From Apodospora peruviana (Eukaryota; Ascomycota; Sordariomycetes; Sordariales; Lasiosphaeriaceae), in assembly GCA_033439685.1 (NCBI GenBank), contig JAUEDM010000002.1, positions 5,518,001 through 5,582,000 of the forward strand: 64,000 nucleotides of DNA, in the 5' to 3' direction. The stretch's first letter is position 1. The number at the start of each line of letters is the position of its first letter. Both the position numbers and the translations under genes were made by a program. This document shows positions 33,310-45,084 of this stretch, piece by piece. Under the pieces are notes generated by a model. That model searched no databases. It worked only from the letters and a program-made list of their open reading frames with translations, and was not told the DNA's origin.

Positions 33310-34791
33310 TTTACATGGCTGCACAATCTTATTGATTCCTCCGAGACCAGAGACTGTGGTCGTGGACACGAATATGGTGAGGATATGATTCTTGAGAAAC
33401 GGGAAGGGGGATGGATGTTTGGCTGGGAGGGTATTACTATCTGAAGGCAGATATCTCGCGATTGGGGAGTCTAGTAGGCTACGAATGAATGAAGGAACGT
33501 GATTATCAAGATGAATCAGGCGATGAAAGCATTATCGCATGGGACAATATAAACGGTCGCGTGGATTGCTACCTTACTCAAGGAGGCAAGCGGAAGTGAG
33601 TACGGCCCTAAAACATGAAATGAAATTCACCGCCCGCTCAGCTCGAAGGACCAAACTTTCGTAGGCAGTTTATAGGTTTCGTCAACACCGACCTTGTTAC
33701 ATTAGAAAACACGTCAAGCCAACTTGGCGCAGTGGTTATTCGCCTCACTTCCCGAGCTTATTCAATCTCCTACTGGATAGGACCTTGCTCCGGTATTAGC
33801 CCAACGGACAGTGTTGTGAGTTCGAATCCATCTAGTACACTTCTGTTTTTCTATTCCCCCCCTGTTCTTTTTACTATGTTCATGTATTTGCAGCGAATAG
33901 TTTGGAATATTATTCTAATTCACCGTTTCCCCCCCTTTAGCCAATGCGTTCTTGTGCGACGCGATGCGGACTTGAGGTGCGTGAGCTTACCATGTACTAC
34001 CTAGCAGAGGAAACAGAATTCATCACGCTAGTAACACGCGTAGAGAGACCTTAGACCTTCCAACACTGCAATTTTAGCCTCCGGCGAGGGATCCAATGTG
34101 TTATCATCACAGGGGATATGTGTGCATATCTGAGCTCGTTGCGTCCGCTGGCGTCAGGCATTCTCACTCCAATGACTGACTGGATCAAGCCCGGCAACTT
34201 AAGTCTCCAACAGCCACCAATATATAGACATCGAGACAAATAAGGTTACCTGGGTACCGTATGTATACACAATGGTAATTACCTGTGAGGAGGATAAGTG
34301 CACCGGAGGTGGATTATGAGTGTCAAAGTCCTATCTAGGTGCTTTCCTCAAGTTTCATATTACCTATGTACTGTCGTGGTGTATGTAGCTCTGTACATGG
34401 ATCACAGAAAGAATAGACAGCCAATGTCAAGTTGAACTAGTTGATATAGGTACCAAAAACCAAATTTGAATACATGTAAATGTTCAAGCAGACTCATATA
34501 CCTTAGGTATCCTCTCCAACATAGTTACGTTTATAATCCGGTACTCCAATGCACCCATCTATCATAATTGTAATATGCTCTTCTACACAGATAGGAAGTG
34601 ATGATGCATATCCAACGTGCGCCGCCATGACAAAGCAAGCCAGTTCAAAACAAACCCGCTAAACAGAAAACAAAATGCTCTCTCTCACCCCATTTCCCTA
34701 AAAGAATTCAAATCCAAACTACCATCCAAAGATCTTTTCATATGTTATCCAAGTCGTTCGTCATTCCAATCAATCATCTCCATACCCAAGC
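33310..34791. other. Spacer with tRNA-like element
   Basis: Apart from the Pol III-like element at 33718-33850, no gene is visible. The right end is the 3' flank of the flippase gene. AT-rich with TACCT/AGGTA motifs. Confidence 0.45.
33718..33850 (+). other. tRNA-like Pol III element (degenerate tRNA or SINE head)
   Basis: An A-box match (TGGCGCAGTGG, 33725-33735) and a B-box match (AGTTCGAATCC, 33819-33829) lie about 85 bp apart on plus, and a T5 run at 33846-33850 would serve as a Pol III terminator. A GGCG/CGCC D-arm-like stem can form. The T-stem and acceptor stem do not pair, so it is not a working tRNA. It could be a tRNA relic, a SINE-like head or another Pol III transcript, or a chance match. 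Confidence 0.28.
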
Positions 34792-37700
34792 TCATGGTCG
34801 GCCCTGTTGCTGCTGCTGCTGTTGTCCACCAAGACTCTGCGAGGGATCCGATATCTCAATCGGACTCTGAGTAAAATATCCAACATCATCTCTCCGCGTC
34901 GTAACATCACTTCCCAATCTCTCAAACGGATTCTCCATCTCTTCCGGCGGCGGTGTAAACCGCGGAGGCGTATACATCTGCCCTTCCTCTAGATGCTGAC
35001 TTCGTCTCCTAGTGCTTCCTGGAGATACCCCATCCCACTGCTGCGAAGGCCTTCTCTCACCTTCCACCTCCGAGGCGGTAGCAGTGGTAACAGTGACAGT
35101 CTTGACCACAGGCCCTCCACTACCAACAGCCGCCGCCAACTCCTCACGTTGCGCAGCCGCCGCCGCCGCCCCAACACTCGGATCAGCATGCTCCTTCATG
35201 ACCTCCAGCACACCATCAATATGCTCCACCTCCTGCATGAGATCCTGATCCGTCGGCCAGATCGATTTACGTACTGCCGAGACCGCATATTCCAAAACCA
35301 CAAGCGCGGACAAGATGATAAACACCATCAGCCACCACATCCCCGTGTTACCGAACCCATGAAGAAAACTGCCGCGGACCACGTACGGCGCCGGCTGCGG
35401 CGCGTATATACCACTCAAAAAACAGTTCCATATGAACCACCCCAAAACCGAGATGCCCAGCCCCACAAACGTGACGACCGTGCGGTGGTGCAGCTCAATC
35501 ACAAACATCTTGAGGTTGATAAACACCACGCACAGCGTAAAGGCCAGCGTGCCGACCGCGTACAGACCCGTGTCGATCATCGGACCAGACACCGAGATGC
35601 CGTAGATGTAGTACGTCGCGTTGAAGATGAGCACCGACTCGATCACCGCCATGATCATCCAGCCGATATACAGCTTGACGTTAAACCCCTTGTTCTTCTG
35701 CCCAAAGGTATACAACTCCGGCACCGCCAGCAACGTGGCCGCCGACAGGTCCTTCTCCAATATACCCGGCAGGATAACCGGCAGCGACGTGAACAAGGTA
35801 TTGAACACGGCCAAACTCGCAGGCTCGTAGATCGACGTGCCCGTGTACCCGTTGTAGTGCTGGTACTGCGCCTGCACGAGATAAAAAATGACCTCCTTCC
35901 AGAACGTACCCAACACGTACTTGGCCGTCCGGATATAGTTCCACCGCCCGTGCACAAAGAGCAGGCGCTGCAGGAACCGGAACTGCGCGATCGAGTAGTC
36001 CGAGATGCGCGCGGCCTGCAGGCCTTCCTTGCCCGATATACCAATGCCAACGTGCGACGCCTGGATCATGGCGATGTCATTGGCGCCGTCGCCAATCGCC
36101 AGCGTGACCGACGACGGCACCTGCTGGCGGATGCACTTGACAAGCGTAGCTTTCTGCGACGGCGACGCGCGGCAGCAGATGACCGAGTCAACCCTAGTGA
36201 CGAGGTCAAAGAACAGAATCTTGAGCGACTCGTCCTCCTCCACCACAGTCAGCGTATGGCCATCAATGACCACCACCGAGTGAGGGACCATGCCGCGCCC
36301 GACATCAACCAGCGTTGCGGCGAGCCTCTCCTGCAGATCACCCTGCGTCGCATCCAAGATGTAGACCTCGGAAAACGACTTGCAGATCCTCGCCGAGTGC
36401 GCAATGTTGATGGCCGTTTCGCGCTTGTCGCCCGTCAGCATCCACACCTTGATATTGGCACGGCGGAACTTGTCGATCGTCTCGGGCACGCCCTGCTGCA
36501 GCTTGTCCTCGATGGCAGTCGCCCCGGCGAGATCGAAGCCTTGCTCAATCATCTCGGCAGCTTCTTCGATCCGTTCCTGGCGGTTGACCAGGCTGGTGGT
36601 GGCGTCGTGGTACACCGTCTTCCACTTTTGGTACTCGTCTTCGTCGACAAAGCGGTAGGCAAACACGAGTGTCCGCAGGCCTTCCGAGGCAAAGTCGTCA
36701 ATGTGCTGGAAGCAGCGCTCAAACACTGCGGCATCGTTCAGCGCCAGTGATTCGTCCACCAAAGCGTCGGCCGGGTCTGCCTTTTGCCCTTCCAAAATCC
36801 TCGCCGCTTCAAAGGATCGCGTGCGACCCATCGATCGACGCGGCGCTGAGTAGGGGCCCCCATCTTCCTGGGGGAAGTCGTTCTCGCGACGCGACAGCCA
36901 CGAGTCAACTTCGTCTGTGATGACCAATGACTTGCGGAGGCCCCCTCCCATGCGCGAGTTCCTCCGCTCCAACGTAGACGCGGCCCGGACAAGGTTCATG
37001 CTGTCACGCTTGACACTCTGCAGACTCAGGCGCCTGAGCGCCCTTTCCTGCTCCATGCTCTTGCGCATGCTCGCCTTTCGCTCGACGACCGACGCCGTCT
37101 GCATAGCCAAGAGGTTCTGCTTCAGGCGAGGCAAGATGACGCTGTCGGCGCCCTTGGTAAATATGCACAACTTCCCGTCCGGCATACGGACAACGATAGA
37201 CATTCGTTTGCGTTTGCTGCTGAACTCGATCACGTCGAGGACTTCGTAGGTTTCGGTAGTTGTGGACCCTTCAGTGTCGTGGAACTGCAGCTTGATCGAC
37301 TGAGCAGGCCGATCAATGAGGAGGTATCCCAGGTCCCGGGCACCCTCGACGAGCGCGAGCTCGTCTGGCGATGCAGCCTGGAAACTGACCTCACCATCTT
37401 CCTTGGTCTCAGGGAGACACGTATGGCAAAGAGCCATGCAGAGAATGAACTGCCGGGTCTTGCGTGCAAAGACCGAGTGCGGTTTGTTGCGAATATATCG
37501 GATTAAGTCGTCCGTCGTGACTTCGTGTGGGACCTGTCCCGGTCCTACCGAAGACTTCCATTGCGGACCGGAGTTTGATCTCAGGGGTTGTGTGACATCA
37601 TCATTCGCAGGTACCATTTCAGGGGCACCAGCACCACCGCCATCTTTGTGCTGCCCGGCTTTGGCCTTGCCGCCTTTGCGATCTGCCAGTTTTCTCTTAC

Positions 37701-39726
37701 GCTCCAATTCTGCAGCCTCCTGCTTCAAGTCCGTGTTGTGGAGCCACGACGTGCCCGCCACGCTCAACTTCCTGAATTTCATCATGTTTTCCGTCAACGT
37801 GCCCGTCTTGTCCGAAAAGACATAGCTGACTTGCCCGAGGTTTTCCAGGATCGTCGTCGTGTTGGCGACCATGGGCGTGTCGGTGACGGGGTCGTACATT
37901 TCGATATCTTGAAGAAGTGCAAGCTGGCCGAGTTTGATGATTTCGAGACTGACATAGAGTGACAGAGGAATGAGGGTGTTGTAGGCGATGATAAAACCGA
38001 TAAAGATCTCCTTGAAGGGCACCGTGTTACCCACGAGGTACCACGCGTGGCGCTCATAGCGGCGATGCCAGATCTTGTTGCCAAGTGTGCAGCCAAAGCT
38101 GAGGGCGAGAACAAACGTGACAAGCAAGATGACGATGCGATTGACCATATACTGCATCTCGGGTGCCTTGGCGTGCACGTTCTTGTGTGCGTTCATCCGG
38201 ATTTTACACTCTTCGCCGGTGTTGATGACTAAACCAACGGCATGTGTGGTGTTTCGCAGCGTAGAGCCTCGGTAGACGACCTGGTTCATGGTCAATGGCA
38301 TCGTCTTCCCGTTCACGGTCGCGCGGCCTTCGTAGTTGTAAAGATCGAGATTTGGGTCCTCTGAGACGACCTCGGCTTCGCAGGACGCAATACCATCAAC
38401 GGTACTGCAGTGTTCGGCAAACAGAGGGCTGGCTTGTTTGCTTTTGAGGTTGGTTTCGCCGTCTAGAGCCATCGTCTCGATGTAGGCGACGCCATTGGGG
38501 CCAGTGGCGTGCAGAAGTATGATGTCGGCCGGCAGATTTTCGTCCCTTTGCAACTGGATAATGTCACCAACCCTGACATCTTGCCATTGCACCTCTGACC
38601 ACGGCGTTAACTCTTTGGCCTCGCTGTCAACACCTTCTAGATCGGCCATTCCCATCTCCATGGTAGACCCTGCCAGTTTCTTCCTCCCCAGACCATCCAG
38701 GAAACCCTTGCCCTGTCTCCTCGCACCCCGTCTCACTGTAACGTCCGGGTCCAGCACCCGGGTGGTGCTCCTATTCTCCTGCTTATCGAGTTTGTACCTC
38801 CGGTAGTCATCATATCCCTCTTTCGCCATACTGAGGGCGACAAACGCCAACAGGGGTCCTATTGTTGTGAACTTGCCCGTGGTACTGAGTCCCGGGATCA
38901 TCTGCAGAATACCAATGACAAGGAAGTAGAAATTGGCCAGCTTGCTGAACTGGAAGAAGAGCTGCTTTGGTAAGAAGTCCCAAACGGTGTACCTGCTTGA
39001 TCGGATGAAGTTGGACGAGTAAGGCCGTCCCGTCCGCTCGTCACCGAGAGGTTTCCGTCTAGCGAGTCCTGGCTTGAGAGGAACATGTCTACCGTCCTTG
39101 CTCGGCGGGATCGGTTTCTGTCGTAATAGCCCCTCCAAGATCCAACGCTTGTACACGGCATGACTTTCGGTCCGTATCCTTCCCCATGGCCCATTCTTCA
39201 GCCATCTTTGTCTCTCCCTCTGGCGCTCAACCCAACTCCTGTAGTGTGCAAGGGTGTTGTTGGTCTCTTTTACGGAAGTCATGGCGCTGTGGGAGTCGCC
39301 ATGTAAGTCGTCTAGGTGATGTCGGGGCCGGGTTAGGGATATAGGGTACTCCTCGATGGAGTGCCCCCCAGCGCGGCGTCGGTAGTCTCCTTCGACAGGG
39401 TGTAGTCGCCCGGGCTGCCTCGACGACGAGGAGGCATCGGTGTGGGACTGGATGGTGTAGAGGTCTCCTGAAGGACGTGGTGAGGGACGTGGCCTCCGTG
39501 GCGGGCTGTCGGTGCTCGTCCTGATCTCGCTGCTGAAGCGAACGCGTGCGGTGTTCGATGGGCAGACTGGAGAGGCTGGGAATATTGTGGCGTCTCTGTC
39601 TTCTGCGGCGTGGTTCAGGGCCAGATCTGGGCGTGGACTCTGCACCGAGGACGAAACATTGACAGGCACAAAAGGACCGGCAGGCTCTGGGCCCTCACGG
39701 TTCCAGAGTGGTGGGTGGTCTGCCAT
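34792..39726 (-). CDS. dnf3: P4-ATPase phospholipid flippase, Dnf3 type
   Basis: One exon, 1644 residues, starting at ATG 39726 (MADHPP). The first about 220 residues are disordered and Ser/Arg-rich. P4 hallmarks: LPKQLFFQFSKLANFYF at the first TM helix, PLSLYVSLE at 587-595, the phosphorylated Asp in DKTGTLTENMMKF at D639, TGDKRETAINIAHSA, and GDGANDIAMIQ at 1212 onward, followed by the C-terminal TM bundle. The MIPGLSTTG, LSMAKEGYDDYRRYKLDKQENRS and long insert around 700-760 match Dnf3 rather than Drs2, Dnf1/2 or Neo1. It would move phosphatidylserine/PE-type lipids to the cytosolic leaflet in the Golgi/endosomal system, with a Cdc50-family partner. The tail is disordered and ends in a Q7 run. 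No intron is needed over 4.9 kb. Confidence 0.93.
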   Translation of the reverse strand: MADHPPLWNREGPEPAGPFVPVNVSSSVQSPRPDLALNHAAEDRDATIFPASPVCPSNTARVRFSSEIRTSTDSPPRRPRPSPRPSGDLYTIQSHTDASSSSRQPGRLHPVEGDYRRRAGGHSIEEYPISLTRPRHHLDDLHGDSHSAMTSVKETNNTLAHYRSWVERQRERQRWLKNGPWGRIRTESHAVYKRWILEGLLRQKPIPPSKDGRHVPLKPGLARRKPLGDERTGRPYSSNFIRSSRYTVWDFLPKQLFFQFSKLANFYFLVIGILQMIPGLSTTGKFTTIGPLLAFVALSMAKEGYDDYRRYKLDKQENRSTTRVLDPDVTVRRGARRQGKGFLDGLGRKKLAGSTMEMGMADLEGVDSEAKELTPWSEVQWQDVRVGDIIQLQRDENLPADIILLHATGPNGVAYIETMALDGETNLKSKQASPLFAEHCSTVDGIASCEAEVVSEDPNLDLYNYEGRATVNGKTMPLTMNQVVYRGSTLRNTTHAVGLVINTGEECKIRMNAHKNVHAKAPEMQYMVNRIVILLVTFVLALSFGCTLGNKIWHRRYERHAWYLVGNTVPFKEIFIGFIIAYNTLIPLSLYVSLEIIKLGQLALLQDIEMYDPVTDTPMVANTTTILENLGQVSYVFSDKTGTLTENMMKFRKLSVAGTSWLHNTDLKQEAAELERKRKLADRKGGKAKAGQHKDGGGAGAPEMVPANDDVTQPLRSNSGPQWKSSVGPGQVPHEVTTDDLIRYIRNKPHSVFARKTRQFILCMALCHTCLPETKEDGEVSFQAASPDELALVEGARDLGYLLIDRPAQSIKLQFHDTEGSTTTETYEVLDVIEFSSKRKRMSIVVRMPDGKLCIFTKGADSVILPRLKQNLLAMQTASVVERKASMRKSMEQERALRRLSLQSVKRDSMNLVRAASTLERRNSRMGGGLRKSLVITDEVDSWLSRRENDFPQEDGGPYSAPRRSMGRTRSFEAARILEGQKADPADALVDESLALNDAAVFERCFQHIDDFASEGLRTLVFAYRFVDEDEYQKWKTVYHDATTSLVNRQERIEEAAEMIEQGFDLAGATAIEDKLQQGVPETIDKFRRANIKVWMLTGDKRETAINIAHSARICKSFSEVYILDATQGDLQERLAATLVDVGRGMVPHSVVVIDGHTLTVVEEDESLKILFFDLVTRVDSVICCRASPSQKATLVKCIRQQVPSSVTLAIGDGANDIAMIQASHVGIGISGKEGLQAARISDYSIAQFRFLQRLLFVHGRWNYIRTAKYVLGTFWKEVIFYLVQAQYQHYNGYTGTSIYEPASLAVFNTLFTSLPVILPGILEKDLSAATLLAVPELYTFGQKNKGFNVKLYIGWMIMAVIESVLIFNATYYIYGISVSGPMIDTGLYAVGTLAFTLCVVFINLKMFVIELHHRTVVTFVGLGISVLGWFIWNCFLSGIYAPQPAPYVVRGSFLHGFGNTGMWWLMVFIILSALVVLEYAVSAVRKSIWPTDQDLMQEVEHIDGVLEVMKEHADPSVGAAAAAAQREELAAAVGSGGPVVKTVTVTTATASEVEGERRPSQQWDGVSPGSTRRRSQHLEEGQMYTPPRFTPPPEEMENPFERLGSDVTTRRDDVGYFTQSPIEISDPSQSLGGQQQQQQQGRP

Positions 39727-42700
39727 GTCTATGGCCGTCACGCCTTATTCGGCGCACTCGCACTGCTGACGATAGTTGAAGACGTTGCATGAAAGTTAGC
39801 GGGTGTGGTAAGTTTAACGATGGCTTGGTAACCGATTGGCGGTGGCAGCGTCCCCTACTGCATACTGGCGGCCAGCAAATGGCAGGGACGGGTTAGGAGC
39901 TGATGGTGGTCGAAGGCGTCCAGTTGGGAAGTGGTCACGCTGTCAAATCCTTGGCGGCTGAATTCAAGGGTCGTCGAGTTCATGCCCGTGGAGGCTGTGG
40001 CCGTGATTATGGCTGATTGATGGAGCAGTCTGGACCGTGGGCCATTTACACGTCCTGTATCCGTACCCCAGATGGCAAATGATGGATTGTTTGAAGCAAA
40101 AAGAAAAAGGAAGAGCAACGATGAATACCATGGCGATGGAAACAAAACCCAAGCTTCATTCACGGAATAGGGATAGAAGCCGGGCCAAGCCCATTCACAA
40201 ACCCCAGCTCCGCCTCAGCTGATGACGCCAAAGGTCCAGTGAATGGTCGGGATCAGGGGCCATGTCAACTTCCAAGTCGTGGTCGGAGACGGTCCGACGA
40301 CAGTGCAGCCATGCCAAAAGGATGCAAGGGTGGACAAGGATGAACGCTGTGTGTCGTCGTGTCTGTACCTGCTGAGCTGCTGTGTTCCATGCCAATCCTC
40401 GGCAATGGGGGCCACTAGTTGAAGAAAAGTTGGAGGGGTTTCGCTCCCCCCACCAGAATAGGCTACAGAATAACCCGTACGGCCCACGGGTCCGTAAAGT
40501 AACGTGTCGAATTCCGGGAAAGTGGACCACATCCATTCCACCCTCCTGAGTTTCGACGCAACTGCCATTCGATATCCCCAATATGATCGGAATCAGTCAA
40601 AAAAAAGTCGTTGCCTGCACAGCCCAGCAAACAAACCCCGAAGAGTTAACACCGTTACGGATTAGCTGACGATAACCCATACACAGCCCCCCTGACTTCC
40701 CTTATGCGGAGACCCTTCGTAAACAAGAGCCTCTGCTATTTTGGGTGTGTTACGCGATTGTCTTGCTAAGCACGTGGGTCAAATATTACTTAAGACTTGT
40801 TGAAGACACCCGTTGATCATCATCTGCCTAGCCCACCAAAACTTGCGCAGTGAGGGGTGTTTCTTCACGGACTTTTGTCCACCGAAACTTGATTCAATCA
40901 ATCCATAAACCGGCTTGTCAAATTGTCGGGTGAGCAGTATGTAAAAAGTGTGGAGTGTCGTTGGCGGCCACCTCATATTGATATATTGACCGAGAGTTGA
41001 GTTCAACCGGATTGTTAAAAGGCGCACTGCAACCTCAAACCTGGAATCCAGAAGGATACCACCACACCACCTCACCCGGCCGACTTGGATCACCGGGCCT
41101 CCTCTTGACATTGAAAAGAAATCAGTATTTCGTCTAGGAACCAATACGGGTTAAGGAAGCGAGCAATGGCACAACCAAATTGCCAGTCGTCAACAGCAGT
41201 TGTGATCGGTTGCGGTTTATCTTAAAATCCCAGTTGACCCCTTACCCAGCCAGCCAGTATCGACTGCGGCTGAAAAACTGTACCATGTCGGTGAGGAAGT
41301 ACGCAGTCCATGGTACCCACCTCCTCACGGTACTACCTTCTGTACATACATCCGTATATCGATCAATAATCGAATCAGAGTAGCGGTCATATGCACACGC
41401 GTAACGACGAACGAGGACGGGACGTATCGCGTATAAACCTAATCCGTACATCCACCATCCATCCTTCTTGGCTAAACTTCCAATTCGATGCAACGACGGT
41501 TGAGCGGGATATAGAGGGGGGAAAGAAAAGCTTATTATTCTCCCCTGCCGCTCCGTGCCTGCTCCGCATCGTGATGCGCGACGTCGGACCTGTCTTTTCA
41601 CGACAGAAAAAAAAAACAGAACCATCCCCCACTCATCCGATTCCAGACATGAAAAGAGAAAAAACCAAAAAAACGTCGATTTTATCCTCCTCCGGCAAAC
41701 GACAACTACGGGACCGCACGGTAAGCAGGCGCCGGCCCGTTCGCCGCAGCCCTACGGATGTGACTCTGCAATTTCCCCCAAACCCTGAACGGAGTGCTTC
41801 CACTCAACTCAACTCCACCATCCCGCTCGCGCTTCATCAGCCTTGATTCAACCTCCTCGAGACTACTTGACAAGTGAAACGTACACTGAAGAAACGTTGT
41901 CTTTCTGGGGCGTGATCGTGGCGGTGGTAGTTCAAGATCGAGTTCGATTCTCTTTCTCCTCGGTCCGGAGATACCATCATATCCCCTAATCGTAACAATG
42001 AACATATCAATGATATCTGTTTTTGTACTTTGTAGATAGGTAGATAGGTAGATAGGTAGATTTGTTCATCAACTAGAATCCTGCCGTGAAAATCATGAAA
42101 TTGAAACTACAGCCACGCACGACAAGGAACAGCTATATATCAAGCAAACCCCAAAGACTCACTCAGTCGACGCCCGTTCAGCAATCAAAAAACGTATTGT
42201 GCACTCTGATCAATTCCTTCTCCAATTCCTCTCTCATATATAAACTTTCTCTCTCTCCTTGGCTCGGCATTGGGCTTGTTTGTCCTTGACTGACTGATGG
42301 CGCTATCCGGGTGCTCCTGTGATTTCCAACACCAAACACCACCCTTCTATTCCATGCACGCACCACCTTATCAGTTGTTGATATTGTTTACCCCTGCCTG
42401 GAGTCAGAGCCTCCCCGCGCCTATGAATTAGAAACTGAATACCTACAAATAAAAACAGAGTAGCCTCCTGGGCCTTTCGCCATCCATCATTTTCTCCCCC
42501 TCAGCCAACTTATATCTGTTAAACCATGAACAAAAAAGATAAAACCCCATAAATCGCCAGTCCAGATAGACTCAAGAGCTAGAAAACAAATAGATATTAA
42601 AGATTTTTACCTGGGCAGTGATATGTGTCCAGGGATCTCGACAGGCCAAACTCGGTCGTACAAAAGCAACGAGAAACGTGCAAAAAAAAAAAAAAAAACA

Positions 42701-43138
42701 CACTTGCCGAACTATGACAGGACGAACAGAGACAAGAACAAAAAGGTATAAGAAAAAGGAGCCGCTGCTGTGCCAGACACGCATGAAAAGATGGTATCGT
42801 CATGCAGATTCGTGGCTGATGGGGGTGTGAAATGGGGCGATATCTGAACTAAAACAGTGGGGAGGCGAGAAAGGGAGTATGTTGTACTCAGATCGGGGAT
42901 GGTAGATATTGCAAAGTCCAGATTGTTAAGAAAGTTGAACAGATTGGAGGCCCCAAAGCTTCCTGGTATATACAACGAGATCCCTCGAAACGCCGGAATA
43001 AATAGTCGAGCTGGAAATAAATCTCGCGAGATGGGTATATGATACGTCATGAAACCGTCTATGAGGTATTACCCAGTGCAGTGCGGGACACACCACAGTT
43101 AGGCAAAAGGAAAGGCAATCGAATGTCTACCCATTCGC
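39727..43138. other. 3.4-kb spacer
   Basis: Flippase promoter on the left and 3' UTR of the homeobox gene on the right. It includes an 8-nt tandem (GTAGATAG, 42032-42062) and an A-run near 42679-42695. Open frames are short and unrecognised. Confidence 0.45.
42032..42062. repeat. 8-nt tandem repeat
   Basis: The unit GTAGATAG is repeated almost four times without a mismatch. It lies in the 3' flank of the homeobox gene. Confidence 0.9.
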
Positions 43139-45084
43139 TCACTGGCTGTGTTGTACACTCTCGGGAGATAGTGAAGCCGGGTCAACGTCAAAGTGCTTCA
43201 TATCCATGAACTGATTCAACTCAATATCTTGGTTGGATTCCGGGAACGGCGAGTGCGGGTGCATCGGCAGCGTAATGGTGTGTTTCCCAGGCTGGTACAT
43301 GTCGCTCATGCTGTGTCCGTCGTCGGACATTGCAGAGCCTTCGCAGATTGGAGGCATCGACATGGGCGGCGATTCGCCCACGATGGCAGGATCCGGGTGG
43401 TTGAAGGAGAGCGGCGAGATCGACGGCGGGGGAACGCCTAGATTCGAGGGATTGACCAGGGGCGAGAACGTGCCGCTATACGGAGTATAGCTCGCTGCCG
43501 GGATTCCGTTATGATCAGGCCCCTGCGAAGCAAAGAAGTTGGGACTCGAATAGCCCGACGGCGAAGGCGCCGTTGTTGCCGAAAGTGGGTACGTTCGCAT
43601 GTCTAGAGTGCCGAAGCTCGCCTGAGTATCGATTCGCAGATTCGGTCCCATGGGGCCCAGCATGTTGGGCTGTTGGGGAATTGGGCTGAAGAGATGAGGG
43701 CCGTCGTTTTGACCGTGGTTCTCATGCTGCGTGATGTGGAAACTCGGTGGCTGCTGTAGCATCTGCATTGTCTGAAAATCGATGGGACCTGGCACACTGC
43801 GACTTCGCTGCCTCTTGTGACCCGGACCACGCATCATCATGGCCACCGGGTGGACTCCGATTCCCCACGACTGCTCCTGGAACATGCCCACGTGTGGTTG
43901 TGCGAAATTGGGCTGAGAAGACGGCCGAGGAATGGGCGAAACGGGCGCGGACATTGTGAGATGATGAGGTACCGGCTCGAACATCGGGTTGGGGCTATGG
44001 CGGTGCATGAAGGAGTCGAGGCTAACCAGTTTCGCCAGCTGACCGCTCAACACCTTTGGATTTCCACCAAGAACGTGCGTGAGCACCGTCGACGCCTGCT
44101 GGTCCTCGGTGAAGTCGCTGACCTGAAAGAATCCAGACCCGGCTGCAGGCGAGTCCATCATAAAGTAAGGCGGGTTAAGAAGCTCGATCGTGATTCCACC
44201 TCCATGGTCGCCTTCGCCGGAGTTTAAGTAGATGTTCTTGATGTACGCAAATGGATATTCGATCTTGTAACCGGCTTGATCGTTGTTGATGTAGTAAGTC
44301 ATAGTGCACTTGTCCGGGGAGTAGAAGATGATCAAATCCATCGCATTCTGGCCAACCCGCATCCACTTGCCAATGGAGAGAGAGCGGCAGCTGAGATGGT
44401 GAATCACTGGGGTTTGTATGTTAGCAATAGGATTTCAACAATCGGATCATGGATGCTACCCACAGACTTTGCCCTGTCCCCCCTCTCCACCGCCCATCAT
44501 GCCTTGCTGACCAAATGGCATAAGACCAGTACGACCAAAAAAGGCCCCAAGGCTTTTCCCGGACTCCATGGCCTGCATCGCAAGATACTGTCTTACGGAA
44601 TCTGGAATCTGGTCGATGTCTTCTCCGGTCTCGAGGCTCTTCTTTGCCATGAGCTTGATCTTGGCACGTCTGCCGATTATTAGCATTCGAACATACCCAT
44701 ATAACTAATGGTAAGGTTGGGTTCATACCGGTTTTGGAACCAGATCTGAACAGACCTTTCGGTCATGTTGATTTCATCCGCTATCCTCTCTCGAACGGTG
44801 GCTGTGGGGGTAGGGTTCTTGTTGAACTCCATCTCGAGCGTCGTCAACTGATCCTGCGTAGCCCGTTGTCGCTTCTGGTTCTTTTGTTGTTGTGTGAGCG
44901 TGCTCTTGCGAGGCGGTCGTCGAGACGCTGAGCTCTGGTTATTCGAGGGCGTAGACGGCGAGGGCGTTTGGCTACCCTTGCTGGGAGCCGAGTTGGGAGT
45001 CTGAAGAGTGCCATTGCTGGGAGACGGTGAGGCCGGCGCCGGTGGGACCGTTGCCTCCTGCTTGACAACCACGTCGGTAGCCAT
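43139..45084 (-). CDS. Homeobox transcription factor (fungal conidiation-regulator type)
   Basis: Three exons, 45084-44729, 44669-44464 and 44406-43139, with 59- and 57-bp introns, give 609 residues. A Pro/Ser/Thr-rich N-terminus precedes a homeodomain at about 66-125 (KNQKRQRATQDQLTTLEMEF, WFQNRRAKIK). The first intron splits the helix-3 Arg codon. A second conserved block follows: CRSLSIGKWMRVGQNAMDL, FYSPDKCTMTYYINND and YKIEYPFAYIKNIYL. The Met/Pro/His/Ser-rich remainder is probably an activation region. This pairing of homeodomain and IGKW/YYINND block is the one I know from Htf1/MoHOX-type regulators needed for conidiophore development in Fusarium and Magnaporthe, and Yarrowia Hoy1. The exact orthologue is uncertain, so no symbol is given. 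The 8-kb gene-free upstream region suggests complex control. Confidence 0.88.

Noticed and set aside
34993..36750. 585-codon open frame on plus
   Set aside because: It lies wholly antisense to the flippase C-terminal half. Its Arg/His-rich composition is a shadow of the P4-ATPase codons.
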